From the NCBI GenBank assembly GCA_003990745.1, contig RBNI01002088.1, forward strand, positions 1 through 19,765: 19,765 nt of DNA, in the 5' to 3' direction. Source of the stretch: Jimgerdemannia flammicorona (lineage: Eukaryota > Mucoromycota > Endogonomycetes > Endogonales > Endogonaceae). Below are positions 1-10,536 of the stretch, piece by piece; positions within the stretch are counted from its first letter, which is position 1; each line of letters begins with the position of its first letter. Under the pieces are notes generated by a model, which worked only from the letters and a program-made list of their open reading frames with translations, was not told the DNA's origin and made no database searches. A program made the position numbers and the translations under genes.

Positions 1-55
1 AAAAAAAAAAAAAAAATGTTTTGATCTAATTCTCATATTATCTGCGATATCGTAG

Positions 56-1230
56 AGGAAACTATGACCATCAATCTTCCGAATTTGGCGGCATACCTTA
101 TTTTCAATCCCAACTTGACCTTGTTCGCGACCCAACCAGCCTTGAGGCGACTGGTATCCATTGCCGTTGACAAAGCTATCCGCGAAGTACGCTCTTATAC
201 CAAGTTTCGTTTCGTTTGGTGTTGTTGATCTGTTACTCACCTGATATTTACGTAAATTTCGATTCAGATCATTGGCCCTGTCGTGGAAAGGTCGGTCACC
301 ATTGCCGGCCTTTCAACTCGGGATATGATCATCAAGGATTTTGCGATGGAGCCAGACGAGAACAAAATGCGGAAGGCGGCCCATTTGATGGTCCAGAACC
401 TGGCAGGTTAGCAACCAATGTGACTAACACTTATAAGTTTAGTCGGTTGTGCCCTGTTAGCGCATCGCGTTGAAGAGGCGAAGCGAATGTTGATAATCAA
501 CTCTGAATAAACTTTTTATAGGGAGCTTGGCTATGGTCACCTGCAAGGAACCTCTTCGGCTCAGCATGGTTACACATATGCGAAACTTATTTTTGCAAAA
601 CGGCTTCACTGAGGTACGTTAAATCTGTACAATCTATTTTGTTCATTATGAGCTAGGGCAATCAATCTTATCATCGCCACGGGATTTGTATTCGGTTAAA
701 ATAGCAAACGCTGCCAGAACAAGCTATCATGATTGTTGTAAACGAAAATTCCGAGTTGGCTTGCTCCATCATTGAGAAGGCTGCTATGGAGAAGGCATTG
801 CCAGAGATCGACGAGGCATTAGCTTCTGGTTTCAACAACAGGAAAAAGCATCGCGAAGTATGTGTAGTTTGCGTGTATTCTCGATCATTTCATGTTATAC
901 TTCACACCCTGCATCTGGTGTTTACTCGTTGCTCCAACTTACCCTTATTTCAATCGACAGCGGACAAATCAACCGTTCTATGATATGTCTGTCTTCTCGG
1001 CCTCGCGGTATCCCTCAAGTCTTCCCGAGCCTTTGCGTTTAAAGCCCAATGGTTTGCAAATGCAACAGGTATGTGGTCAATCTGTTTCTTTGTATCGATA
1101 ATGTTGCACGGCATCGCTAAAATTCCTTTGCTATCAGCTCCGTGTCTATGAGGATTTTGCGAGATCTCGCATGCAAAACCAACTAACGACATATGGAGCA
1201 GGTGAGCATTATGAAATCTGTTACTCGTTT

Positions 1231-1261
<31 letters not shown>

Positions 1262-4039
1262 TTGCGCCACCAAGTTCACCTCCGTATGAATTTCTCATTG
1301 TAGAACCCGATCGAGTCCCGAGAGCTACGCGGCCTGAAGTATACCATCCTTCTTATGGGTATGCTGCTGACGTGTCATACGAAGGGGGCGCTCAAGCACA
1401 AGCCGGCGCACATCAAATTCTCGAGAAGTTTGCTGTAAGTTCTTCGATTTAGCTATGTGGGACATGCTAAACCACATCTTTGAATTTTATCTAATCCGTT
1501 ATTCTCGTCTTTTTCTAGCAATTTATCGCCGAGCTAGATAAACAAATCAGCCAAACCTCTGCGGGATCGTTCAATGTGCTTCCGCAAAATCATGATATCC
1601 GCTTGTTAGTCCGCCAGATTCCAGTTTTGGCAAGCCAATCTTTCAACCGCGTTGAAACCGCCATGACCCTTGCACAGAAGGTTGTCCAGCTGCTGTATAA
1701 GAGCGAATCGAACCTTGCTCGCGAGACATATGTTGCACTCCTTGAACGTTTGTGCGAGACCTCGAACAATGTGGCGAAGGAAGTCACCACGTGGCTCGTG
1801 TACGCGGACGATGAGGTTCGCTTTTTCAAACTCGGTTCTGTGATTTATGGACTCATTTGTGGTATTGACTGTCTGTTACACCCATCATAATCTTTAGCGT
1901 AAATACAACGTTCCGGTAACGGTGGCATTGATCAGATCCGGTCTCATCAGTCTTGTTGATCAAGATATGCAGCTGGCGAAGTTGATTGAAAACGGGCGTC
2001 CAACCGTCATTGATTTCACGACGAAGCTCGTTCGGACTTGTGTCTTGGAGGAACCCTCTTGTGCCACTCGCCAGGAATTCATCAACTCGTTGGAGGCATT
2101 GAACAGGCTTGCTCAGCGTGCCAAAGCTCCAGAAAGGTATCGCGTCGAAAATCACTCACAAAATACCTAAATTTTAGGTTCGACTTATCAACCCTCCCTT
2201 CTCTGCTATTTTGTAGCGTCCTTATGCTTCTGGACGATATTAGGCGGGGAGCGCAGAAATCTGCGAGAGATGCGACAAGAGACGATGAGAATGCTGGATT
2301 GCGAGAGCAATTGCAATACCTCTTTACGGAGTGGGTCAGACTTTATCAATACCCGTCATCCAATGAGAAGGCGTACCTTTCCTTCCTGAATCAAGTAAGC
2401 AAGGCGGTAATTTCTTTTCTTTTTTTTTTTTTTCAACGCTAATAATTGTTTACTCGATAATGGCACAGCTTGCACAACAGGGTGTTTTTAAGGGCGATGA
2501 CATCTCTTCAATGTTTTTCCGCATCTGCACCGAAACCTGTGTGGACCATTTCCTGAAGAACAAGCCAAGCCCGGGAACCGCGCCGACGGCTAGCTATCAG
2601 CCTATCGACGCCTTTTCCAAGCTCGTGGTGTTGTTGGTGAAAATCCAAACGGACCCGACCAATACCAATAATAACGCAGCGAAGATCAATCAGCTCAGCA
2701 AGATTTTGTCTATCATTGTACTCGTGCTTGCTCAGCAGCATGAGCAGCGCCGCCACCAGTTCAACCAGAAGCCTTTCTTGCGCTTATTCTCGAGCCTGCT
2801 CAACGATTTCAACTCGTATGAACATCACTTCCAGTCCATCTACTTCCAAATCTTGAGTGCGTTGGGCCACACGTTCCACACGTTGCAGCCATTGTATTTC
2901 CCGGGCTTTACCTTCGCTTGGTTGCAGTTGATCTCGCACCGTCTTTTTATGCCGAAACTGTTGCTCGCTGATCACCAAAAGGTAATTAGCTGCGACAATT
3001 TTTTATTTTTATGGGCGCTCGTTGTTCCACTTACAGATCCTTTAATTTACATCTATGATATTCCACAGGGATGGCCGGTTTTCCAACGCCTGCTGATTTG
3101 CCTATTCACATTCCTTGTTCCTTTCTTGCGGAACGTGGAGTTGCGGGAAACGACACGAATGCTATATCGCGGTACGCTGCGCGTCCTGCTGGTCCTGCTG
3201 CATGACTTTCCCGAGTTCCTTTGCGATTATCATTTCAGTTTCTGCGATGTGATTCCGGCGTCATGCATCCAGCTGCGGAATCTCATCTTGAGCGCGTTTC
3301 CCCGCAACATGCGTCTCCCTGATCCTTTCACGCCCAACCTCAAGGTCGATCTGCTTCCGGAGATTAATCAGTCGCCACGCGTGCTGTCGGACTATAGCGG
3401 TGTCCTACTCACCAATAATTTCAAGCAAGACGTTGATGTCTATTTGAAGACGCGAGCACCAGTTCCGTTCCTGTTGGATCTCCGCAGCAAGCTGTTGCTT
3501 GATCCGAATAGTGCTGAGGCTTATAATACGGGCTCCAAGTATAATGTGCCTGTAATCAATGGCTTGGTACTTTATGTTGGGATCCAGGCCATAGCACAGA
3601 GTGCTCCGATAACGCATAGTGCGCCAATGGACATATATCAGCAATTGCTTCTTGATCTGGATTCGGAAGGTTAGCGTTTGGAAAATACCCTTGAAACATA
3701 TACACTTTCATATGCTCATCAATTCTCCATTTGGCCATATTTATAGGGCGGTACTTGTTCCTGAGCGCCATCGCCAACCAATTGCGGTACCCGAATAGTC
3801 ATACGCACTACTTCAGTTGCGTGCTTCTGTACCTGTTTGCGGAGGGTAACCAGGAGATTATCAAGGAGCAAGTAACAAGGGTGCTTCTTGAGAGATTGAT
3901 TGTCAACAGGCCTCACCCGTGGGGTCTCCTCATCACCTTCATTGAGCTGATTAAGAATCCACGGTACAACTTTTGGAACCACTCGTTCACTCGCTGTGCG
4001 ACAGATATTGAGAGGCTCTTCGAGAGCGTTTCTAGGTGA
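56..4039 (+). CDS. NOT1: CCR4-NOT scaffold subunit NOT1/CNOT1, C-terminal part (5' truncated)
   Basis: This is the scaffold of the CCR4-NOT deadenylase, which acts in cytoplasmic mRNA decay and translational repression. I read 13 exons: <56-186, 268-406, 522-613, 705-857, 961-1068, 1138-1201, 1304-1434, 1519-1815, 1898-2136, 2217-2394, 2469-2981, 3069-3669 and 3747-4039. All joins keep phase and give 978 residues ending at TGA 4037-4039. Residues 1 to about 175 match the DUF3819/CAF40-binding region ([28 protein letters not shown]). Residues from about 590 match the Not1 C-terminal domain that binds NOT2/NOT3 ([69 protein letters not shown]). Bases 1-55 are the end of an intron (in-frame stop at 22-24, acceptor near 54-55); the N-terminal half lies outside. 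The last residues fall shortly before the usual animal C-terminus, and a GTGAGT at 4036 leaves a further small exon possible. The gene converges on RBM42. Confidence 0.95.
1228..1256 (+). repeat. Poly-T tract (T29) in a NOT1 intron
   Basis: A run of 29 T lies in intron 1202-1303, upstream of the acceptor at 1302-1303. A shorter T14 run (2420-2433) occupies the same kind of position in intron 2395-2468. Both may serve as extended polypyrimidine tracts, or they may be simple slippage tracts. Confidence 0.9.
2982..3068 (+). other. Stop-free, in-frame 87-bp intron of NOT1
   Basis: This intron (GTAATT...CCACAG) has a length divisible by three and no stop codon in the gene's frame, so an ORF caller reads straight through it. 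I treat it as an intron because the flanking protein joins as [12 protein letters not shown], the contiguous form in the CNOT1 family. The 29 retained residues are hydrophobic and unlike the family. Confidence 0.8.
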
Positions 4040-4565
4040 GTTTACATTTATTTCCTAATGATTGATATATTCGAGTTTGCCCACAAAGTGGCCGGCGTCT
4101 CATTTTCAATTATTGTGGTTTGTTAGGTCAATTAATCAAACATAAAAGTCGGGTGTGCTGCAGATCAAGGTAGCCGGGTTATGACATTGATTGAGATAAG
4201 AGCCAAACAGAACGCTTTGCATGTACAAATCGAGTTTACGATTCTATAGACTCCCTCCCTGTTTCCTTTTTCTTTGTTTTCTTTGTCAGATATCTCCATT
4301 TTTTTCGATACAGTAGACTGAGACTCATCTCGGAGGGTGTTTGTAGTAGATACAGCAATTCACACTATCAGTGGCACTTGTACAATTGTTTTCAACCATT
4401 ACAGTTCTTTGTTGCGTTTTGTCCCTTTCGCATTTCTTGAATGTGGATTTTGTTTTGTTGTCAAATATACACGTTTCGCTTGGCTGTCATGTGGAATGAA
4501 TGTGGAAAAATCCCCCCTAAAACTATTCAATCCCCCGTATATACTGGTAGCTTCAATGCTCATGT
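4040..4565. other. Intergenic region between convergent NOT1 and RBM42
   Basis: The 526 bp between two facing stop codons hold the 3' UTRs and polyadenylation regions of both genes. The sequence is pyrimidine-rich around 4251-4310. No conserved ORF, RNA gene or strong repeat is visible. Confidence 0.6.
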
Positions 4566-5759
4566 CTACCGCCCTTTGAAATATGGTGCTGCTTTTTCCG
4601 CCGCCTTACGGGTCCGTACATCAATATTACGATCTTGCCATGTGCTCTTGCGTAGTTTGATGGGACGGTTGCCGACGTACTTGCCTAATAATGAGTTTTG
4701 CGGTTTATCCGGAAAACGGCTTATTCATAGTACTACTCGGAGCAAATGATGAACCCTTCGCACTATACACCTCGCCCTGAGTATATCTTTTCTCTTTTAT
4801 CAGATTTGCACACACACACACAAGATACTCACCATTCATCTCCCTCCACGCTCTTACAAACTCGTTCGGGTCCTTGAAACTCACGAAACCATACCCTTTG
4901 GACTTGAGAGTCCGCTTGTCTCGGATGACCTTGGCGCGTAATAGCGAAGGATATTTGGAGAAGGCCTTCTCGAGTATCTCGTCCGTAACTTCGTTGCCTA
5001 GATCTCCGCAGAAGAGGCGGAAGTCGTCTGGTTGTGTGGTACGTGGGGAAAAAAAAAAGGGTTAAAGTATGCTCGACGTTTACGAATAGACGTTATGCGT
5101 GTAACCATGGAGAGATAGCGATACAAGAATATGTAAAATTAAGCTTTACCATCATCCCATTCTAACAATGTGTTATCCTCCCACACTTCTCCACCCGCCG
5201 CTCGAACCACAACCTTCTGCTTTTTCTTCTTTTTTTCCTTCCCATCCTCATCCTTCTCCCCAATGGTCACCACATCCACCACAGGCGTTCCTGTCACCGC
5301 CGACGTGACCGGGGTATACAATCCCGGCCCTACCGTCGAAGTAGCTGCCGGATACGAGCTGGCGCTCGTGGTCGCGTTAGTAGTGGACCCTGCCGGTGCG
5401 GCGTACCACTGCCCCTCATAAAAGTAGTACTGCCCCGACGGGTCATAGTAGCCACTCGCCGCCGTCGTAGCGTCGTATCCGACCGCCGCCACCGCCCCCG
5501 CTCCCGTCCCGTAGGATGCAGTGTTCTGGGGTTGCCCGGCGCCGTATGCGCTGTAATCATACGCGTAGCCGCTGGGTGTGCTGGTAGGGTAGTAGGTCTG
5601 CTGCTGAGCTAGCGCGGCTGGTCGTGACTGGTAGGGCTGCTGTGGTGGAGCGGCGGCAGAGGGCTGAGGGCGGAAAGGGCGCATGGGCCCTGTAGGGACG
5701 TTGTTTGCTCCTGTGGAGAAGGCGGGGTTGTAGTTGTTGTAGGGCGGGCGATTCGACAT
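4566..5759 (-). CDS. RBM42: RBM42-like RNA-binding protein with one RRM
   Basis: The minus-strand exons 5759-5150, 5027-4833 and 4684-4566 (introns of 122 and 148 bp) give 307 residues from ATG 5759 to TAG 4568-4566. The first ~160 residues are low complexity (Gly, Ala, Tyr, Pro, Gln) and include a short YYDPSGQYYFYEGQWY aromatic stretch. A lysine-rich linker and the family's pre-RRM motif GEVWEDNTLLEWDD follow. The RRM spans about residues 205-285, with RNP2-like RLFCGDLGNEV and RNP1 KGYGFVSF. It ends in GKYVGNRPIKLRKSTWQDRN, the RBM42 hallmark. RBM42 binds RNA and in animals is linked to hnRNP K and splicing; the role here is inferred. Its start codon is 133 bp from that of PSD1, head to head. 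The second intron contains a short CA repeat near 4808-4822. Confidence 0.93.
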
Positions 5760-5892
5760 GATGGCGTTGAAAGCCGACTTGTGGCGAAGGAGGAATGTTT
5801 CGAGTTGTATTAGTGACGTTCATGGCCACCCACGTGGCAGTCGTGAATATATATATATTTCGAACCCTGCTTTTGCAAACAAATCCAACTTC
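5760..5892. promoter_or_regulatory. Divergent RBM42/PSD1 promoter
   Basis: Only 133 bp separate the start codons of the two divergent genes, so regulatory sites must be shared or overlap 5' UTR. A TATATATATATT stretch lies at about 5849-5860. The PSD1 reading frame is open upstream to ATGs at 5758 and 5761, so a longer PSD1 form overlapping the RBM42 start cannot be excluded. Confidence 0.6.
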
Positions 5893-7456
5893 ATGTTCCT
5901 CTCAACCCACCCTCCGTCCTCGTTGCGCACCTTTCGCCACGCGTGTTCGCTCGTGAGACCTATCATCAATGTTCAGCGCCTCCGACCATTTCATCGCTCA
6001 TTGGCCCGTTTCAATGCCGAGGCGGGACCAAAGAAACCCTACTCGGAGCGCCTCAAGAACGCCTGGAACGCCACACAGGTCAAATGGTATCCCATACCTG
6101 TCGGCCTTGGCATCGCATTTATTGGCTTTCAACATTCCCGACATATCCGAAAACGAGAATGGCAGCGGTTGCGAGAGGAGGCAGAGGCGCAAGCGGAAGC
6201 GCAAGGCCGGCCACGTGTCGTGGTTGAGGGTCCCTGGCAGGTATATATGTCCTTGCTACTGCGATTGCTGCCAATGAGAAAAAACATAATTTGAACTCGT
6301 CATTTTTGTCAAAACAGGTTCGCGTCGCCGCGGCTCTTCCACTCCGCTCCTTATCGCGGCTATGGGGCTGGTTCAACAATCTCAACATCCCTAGACCGCT
6401 TCGCATCCCTGGATTCAAACTATACAGCTTTCTGTTCGGCTGCAACCTCGAGGAGATGAAGAACCCGGATCTGAGGACTTACTCGAATCTTTCCGAATTC
6501 TTTTACCGGGAGCTGAAGGATGGTGCGAGGCCAATCGAAAATTCACCCTTGGTACGCCTTGAATCTGTCGACGGTTAAGTATGGCATCGCCATCCAAATG
6601 TCTGTCAAAAATTTTACCGCGTTTCTGTCGTTACTTTGCAGGTGTCTCCATCCGACGGCAAAATCCTCCACTTTGGCGTCGTCGAGGGCCGCAACATCGA
6701 GCAGATAAAGGGAAAAACTTACTCCCTTGACGCCTTGATCGGTGGAAAGTCGGCAGGAAACACCACTGACATTCTTGCCTCGAGCCAATCGGCCAACATC
6801 GTCAACGAGGAGAAATTTGCCAACATCAATGATATCCCTTACTCGCTCGACACCCTACTTGGCAGCGATCCGGCCGCGGGGGTCAAGGCTGAGAGCATCG
6901 TTGGGCCTGATGGAACCGTGCGGACCAAGGGCAAGCCCGCGGCGGATACGACGGGCAACGCACGGGCTATTTTGAAGAGGACGGATTTGGAACCGAAGGT
7001 TCGCGATCACCATCGTCCCGCTGAGGGGCATGGCTTGTTCTTTTGCGTAATCTATCTCGCGCCTGGCGATTATCATCGGTTTCATTCGCCTACGAACTGG
7101 GTGGTCGAGGCAAGGCGTCACTTCGCCGGTGAGTTTAACAAAGATGTCGAGCTGCATGGTATACAATATTGTCGCTAGACAATGACAGAAACCTGCGCTT
7201 CACCCATTTGCATGTAGGTGAACTTTTTTCGGTGTCGCCATACATGGTGAAGCTGCTCGAGAACCTGTTTGTCCTTAACGAACGCGTGGTACTGAACGGC
7301 CGGTGGCAGTACGGTATCTTCTCCATGATCCCTGTCGGCGCCACCAACGTCGGGTCGATCAAGATCAACTTTGATGAGGTCAGTTCCTCACTAGATACTG
7401 AGATCGAAACAAGCTGGTCACGAAACTAACATTGATGTATACCATTCCTTCTCATT

Positions 7457-7493
<37 letters not shown>

Positions 7494-7759
7494 CTCTCTC
7501 TCTCTCCCCATCTATCACATAGGCTCTCAAAACCAACCGGAGGGAAGACCTCCCTGGAGGTACGTACACCGAAGTCTCGTACCGATCGGCGGACCCATTC
7601 GTCGGTGGGAAACAGCTCGTGCCGGGCGAGGAGATGGGCGGGTTTTGCCTAGGCTCGACGGTCGTGCTGGTGTTCGAGGCGCCGCTGGGCTTTAGGTTCG
7701 GGGTTCAGGCGGGGCAAAAGGTGCGCATGGGTCAGGCGCTGGGCGAAATGACGGCATAG
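5893..7759 (+). CDS. PSD1: Mitochondrial phosphatidylserine decarboxylase (Psd1 type)
   Basis: This pyruvoyl enzyme converts phosphatidylserine to phosphatidylethanolamine at the mitochondrial inner membrane. Exons 5893-6240, 6318-6551, 6642-7128, 7218-7378 and 7523-7759 join in phase to 488 residues, close to yeast Psd1. The start at 5893 is chosen because it opens an Arg/Ser-rich, acid-poor presequence followed by a membrane segment (about residues 79-98, [15 protein letters not shown]). The family core is complete: [11 protein letters not shown] with the catalytic Asp199, [11 protein letters not shown] with His339 and His342, [13 protein letters not shown] and VGATNVGSI. The self-cleavage motif is LGST at 453-456; Ser455 (codon 7655-7657) becomes the pyruvoyl group of the small subunit. 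A long, weakly conserved insert (about 221-320) contains a second copy of the YSLDxLxG motif. A GTACGTAC inside the last exon looks like a donor, but the protein continues in frame through it. Confidence 0.96.
7458..7506 (+). repeat. Compound (CA)n(TC)n microsatellite in PSD1 intron 4
   Basis: About 16 CA units (7458-7490) are followed by 8 TC units (7491-7506) inside intron 7379-7522. The tract ends 16 bp before the acceptor, so its pyrimidine-rich half can act as the polypyrimidine tract. Confidence 0.95.
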
Positions 7760-8078
7760 AGTTGGAGATGTGCCGAGTAAAATGGGTAGAATGGATGCGA
7801 ATTTATTGATGTTGTATGTAGGAATTATTGTAAACGGTATATTGTTTTGATCGTGTACATACATATGCGTTAGTATAGAACGCCGGAAGGGTCATAGAAA
7901 CATTTCCGCTAAATTAGGAAGGAACATATTTGATTGAGGTTTGCTGCGCTCAATGCAATAGGTATAGTTTGCTCGATGAAGTGATATCATTCTTTTCCAA
8001 AGGCCCGAAGAGAAACACCAAGACGCTAGGCACGGACGAGTTCGTTAAGAGCCGGGTGGTCAAGGTTCAAGCGAACCA
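7760..8078. other. Intergenic region between convergent PSD1 and the membrane-protein gene
   Basis: About 320 bp of 3' flanking sequence is AT-rich around 7795-7870. No ORF with an ATG start and family resemblance is visible on either strand. The plus-strand open frame over 7930-8328 starts at TTG and is antisense to the membrane-protein gene's last exons. Confidence 0.55.
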
Positions 8079-9133
8079 TCATCTCCTCGGCTTTGTTAAC
8101 CTGGTGGTCGACATGTTTTCATTGGGCAACGCCGCCTGTTTCATGCGCAACTCGATGGGGGTGGCGCCGAAAGGGTTTGGGAAAAATCGGCGCCGAATGG
8201 CCGTCACGGCCATAACGGGAGGCGGGAAAGAATGGAAAACTAGGAATGTTGACCTGTGGTGGGGGAGCAGGTGTGTAAGGAGATTGAATGGTGAACCGTT
8301 GCACAATGTGATTATCGTCTTTACCTAAGGAAAGTTTTGGCGGTGGTCAGGTTCATGTCGATGGACTTGTTGATGCGCCAAGGATATACAGTAGAAAGTG
8401 CCTCGCAGAAAATATCTAGAGAGACAACGATGACCAACCCGGAAAAGTACCTGTAATGATTGTCGGTCGGGATGCGAATGAAATCGCGCTTAGTAAGGGT
8501 GCTACCATCGACTCGTGCATTGGTAGTAAACATTTGCCGAAAATCCGCGCAGTCTCACCACATCCCCACAGCTACAACCGCTGATGGCATCTCATCCATT
8601 CCTGTATTTGCATTCATCAATGGGTAGAACATGTACATGAAGGCGCAAATTCCAGCGAGAAGGAACATGAAGCGCGCGACATTGGAAAGGCACGTGGCCA
8701 CTTCATTCATGAGTAGCGCCTGCAAAACGAGGCTCGCGATCATCGCCAGGTTCGTCAGTAGGCCCGTCGCGAGCGACATCCAGAAGAGGTTGTTAATGCG
8801 CTTCTTTGGCGGGTAAAACTTTCCTCCCAAGGTGTAGGTGACGATGGTGAGGAGGTCGAGGAAGACCATGAGGAAGATGGTCGAGATGTCGTTGAAGACG
8901 TCCTCCGGGATGGTGGAAGATATTCGTAGGACGTTGGCCACGGCCACAACGAGGCAGGAGAGAAAGTTGACGACGAGGCAGCTGACCCGGAGGGAGCTGT
9001 AGCTGACGATGACTTTGCAGAGGATGGCACCGCAGCCGATGAAACTGAAACCGACGGTGGCCCACGCGCCGGCGATGGTCGCAACGTCACTGGACGGGAT
9101 CGGCGGGTTGAGAGGACTGGTTGTGGAATTCAT
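8079..9133 (-). CDS. Unrecognised integral membrane protein, about six membrane segments
   Basis: I do not recognise the family. The minus-strand exons 9133-8559, 8450-8325 and 8253-8079 give 291 residues. The first intron (8558-8451, 108 bp) is well supported: splicing joins AVVAVGMW to YFSGLVIVVSL and completes a sixth hydrophobic helix. The second intron (8324-8254, 71 bp) is weaker; if it is not spliced, the protein ends at TAA 8323-8321 after residue 234. Hydrophobic segments lie at about 18-42, 49-71, 80-104, 114-141, 146-173 and 183-212. The tail is short and Arg-rich. The start at 9133 is the only in-frame ATG near the 5' end; the frame is open further upstream to 9280 but without an ATG. 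No transporter signature or rhodopsin lysine is evident. The layout resembles small lineage-specific fungal multi-pass proteins. Confidence 0.75.
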
Positions 9134-9605
9134 CGGCTGGACAAGAGGACAAGTTGGCGTGGGTGAGGTAGGGTATCCAAGGCCAATTCGATCGAACAAA
9201 AAGGATTGAGTGTGATCGACATGTGTGAGGGAAATTCGATCGACATGTGTGAGGGAAAGACGATCGACGTGTGGCAGCACGATAAGGTGAAGAAACTCGC
9301 GGAGGGGGGTTTTTTTTTTGTTTAAAAAAAATCGCAGACAAACTCGGAAAATAGCTGGACAAAGGAATTCGAATGTCTACATACTTACAAACGGTTTCTA
9401 TTCTTTTTTCGCCCCTATATATAGCAATCCAGAATACGGAATGGTTCCTCCAATCTGTACGTTTTTTTTATTTTATTTTACTTTACTATGTATACTTGAT
9501 TTTTTATGTATTCGTAGTTTTGTACTCTATTTCGCACCCTGGAATTGGTGGATTTGATGTACCACGATGAATTGGGAACTATTTCCTTCGTAAGTATATA
9601 TTATA
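9134..9605. promoter_or_regulatory. Upstream region of the membrane-protein gene
   Basis: This 472-bp region contains the likely promoter of the minus-strand membrane-protein gene, the 24-bp tandem repeats, a T10/A8 low-complexity patch (about 9310-9330) and a T-rich stretch (9460-9530). It ends at the fold-back element. No conserved ORF is seen. Confidence 0.5.
9214..9277 (+). repeat. 24-bp tandem repeat, about 2.7 copies
   Basis: Two full copies at 9214-9237 and 9238-9261 and a partial copy at 9262-9277 share GATCGACATGTGTGAGGGAA. They differ at a few bases. They lie 81-144 bp upstream of the membrane-protein start, in its promoter or 5' UTR. Confidence 0.9.
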
Positions 9606-9760
9606 CTATGCCGGCACGAAATTCAGTTCCTCCTGCCTACTTGAGGCAAAATTCATCAATAATAAAATACTTTTGAATAAAAAATAAACTGTTTAAAATA
9701 CACTTAAATAAATAGTTGGTACAACATTTCTGAGCACAAGCATAAGTTGTGCCATATAAT
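9606..9760 (+). repeat. Left terminal inverted repeat
   Basis: This matches the reverse complement of 11283-11436 with few substitutions and one 3-bp indel. Shared blocks include CCTGCCTACTTGAGGCAAAA and GTACAACATTTCTGAG. Confidence 0.93.
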
Positions 9761-9799
9761 TAGAACTAAGCAACCCTAAATCATGTCCTTGCAAAATTG

Positions 9800-9916
9800 C
9801 ACGTCCTTCATGCCTTCACGAAATTGCCGTGTCCTCACGTCCTTGAAATCATCACGTCCTGTCTTAGAAGTATACATCCTATCATGAAATCACCACATCC
9901 CATCTTAGCACGTCCT
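9800..9916 (+). repeat. Subterminal CACGTCCT motif cluster
   Basis: CACGTCCT occurs at 9800-9807, 9836-9843, 9853-9860 and 9909-9916, with near variants between. Its complement AGGACGTG occurs in the right arm at 11178-11185 and 11260-11267. Clusters like this inside terminal repeats are often transposase-binding sites; that role is inferred. Confidence 0.7.
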
Positions 9917-10507
9917 GTGAAATTTGTACTGAAACTACTCATCCTACTATTGGTCAATACATCAATCGTCTACTAAGCAACTTACTCAAGATTACAGATA
10001 CCTGCTATCAATAAATTGTGCATTAGAACCCCAACTCAATCTTGTCATAGTGGATGACTCAGTATCTTCACTGGATCTCAATTTATTATTAAAATTAATT
10101 GTTTACAATAATTTGTAAAATTAAAAATTATAATATTTATTATTATTATATTATATATTGTATATTGTATAATAATAATAGTTATTTAATATTAAATAGA
10201 CTATATATAATATAATATAATAGTTATTTATTATCAAATAAATTGATTATTAATATTTTATATAATATAGTATATCTAAGATAGCTCTCTATATTTAATT
10301 AAATTTATATCAGAAGACTTAATAAACAAAAATTCTAGCTAGTTGATAATAAGTTCTTTAAGTTTCTAATAAACTACTTTAATATTATATATATGTGTAT
10401 TATTTTATTATTAAATATAATTATCATAATAAATAAAATTATAATATAAAGTAATCTATAGAAGAACTTTTTTATATATTATGGTAAGATATATTTAATT
10501 AATAATA

Positions 10508-10536
10508 TAAGTATTTATTTAAAAAATAAATACTTA
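10508..10536. repeat. Perfect AT hairpin in the element core
   Basis: TAAGTATTTATTT and its exact reverse complement are separated by three A, giving a 13-bp stem. In such an AT-rich core this may be chance or a leftover of nested inversion. Confidence 0.7.

Noticed and set aside
4037..4039. TGA at the end of NOT1 read as a possible selenocysteine codon
   Set aside because: It lies at the natural C-terminus of the family, with no conserved protein sequence after it and no SECIS-like hairpin that I can recognise.
7930..8328. 132-codon plus-strand open frame
   Set aside because: It begins at TTG, resembles no family, and is antisense to the second and third exons of the membrane-protein gene.
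9214..9277. CRISPR-like array
   Set aside because: The copies are directly tandem with no spacers, and the genome is eukaryotic.
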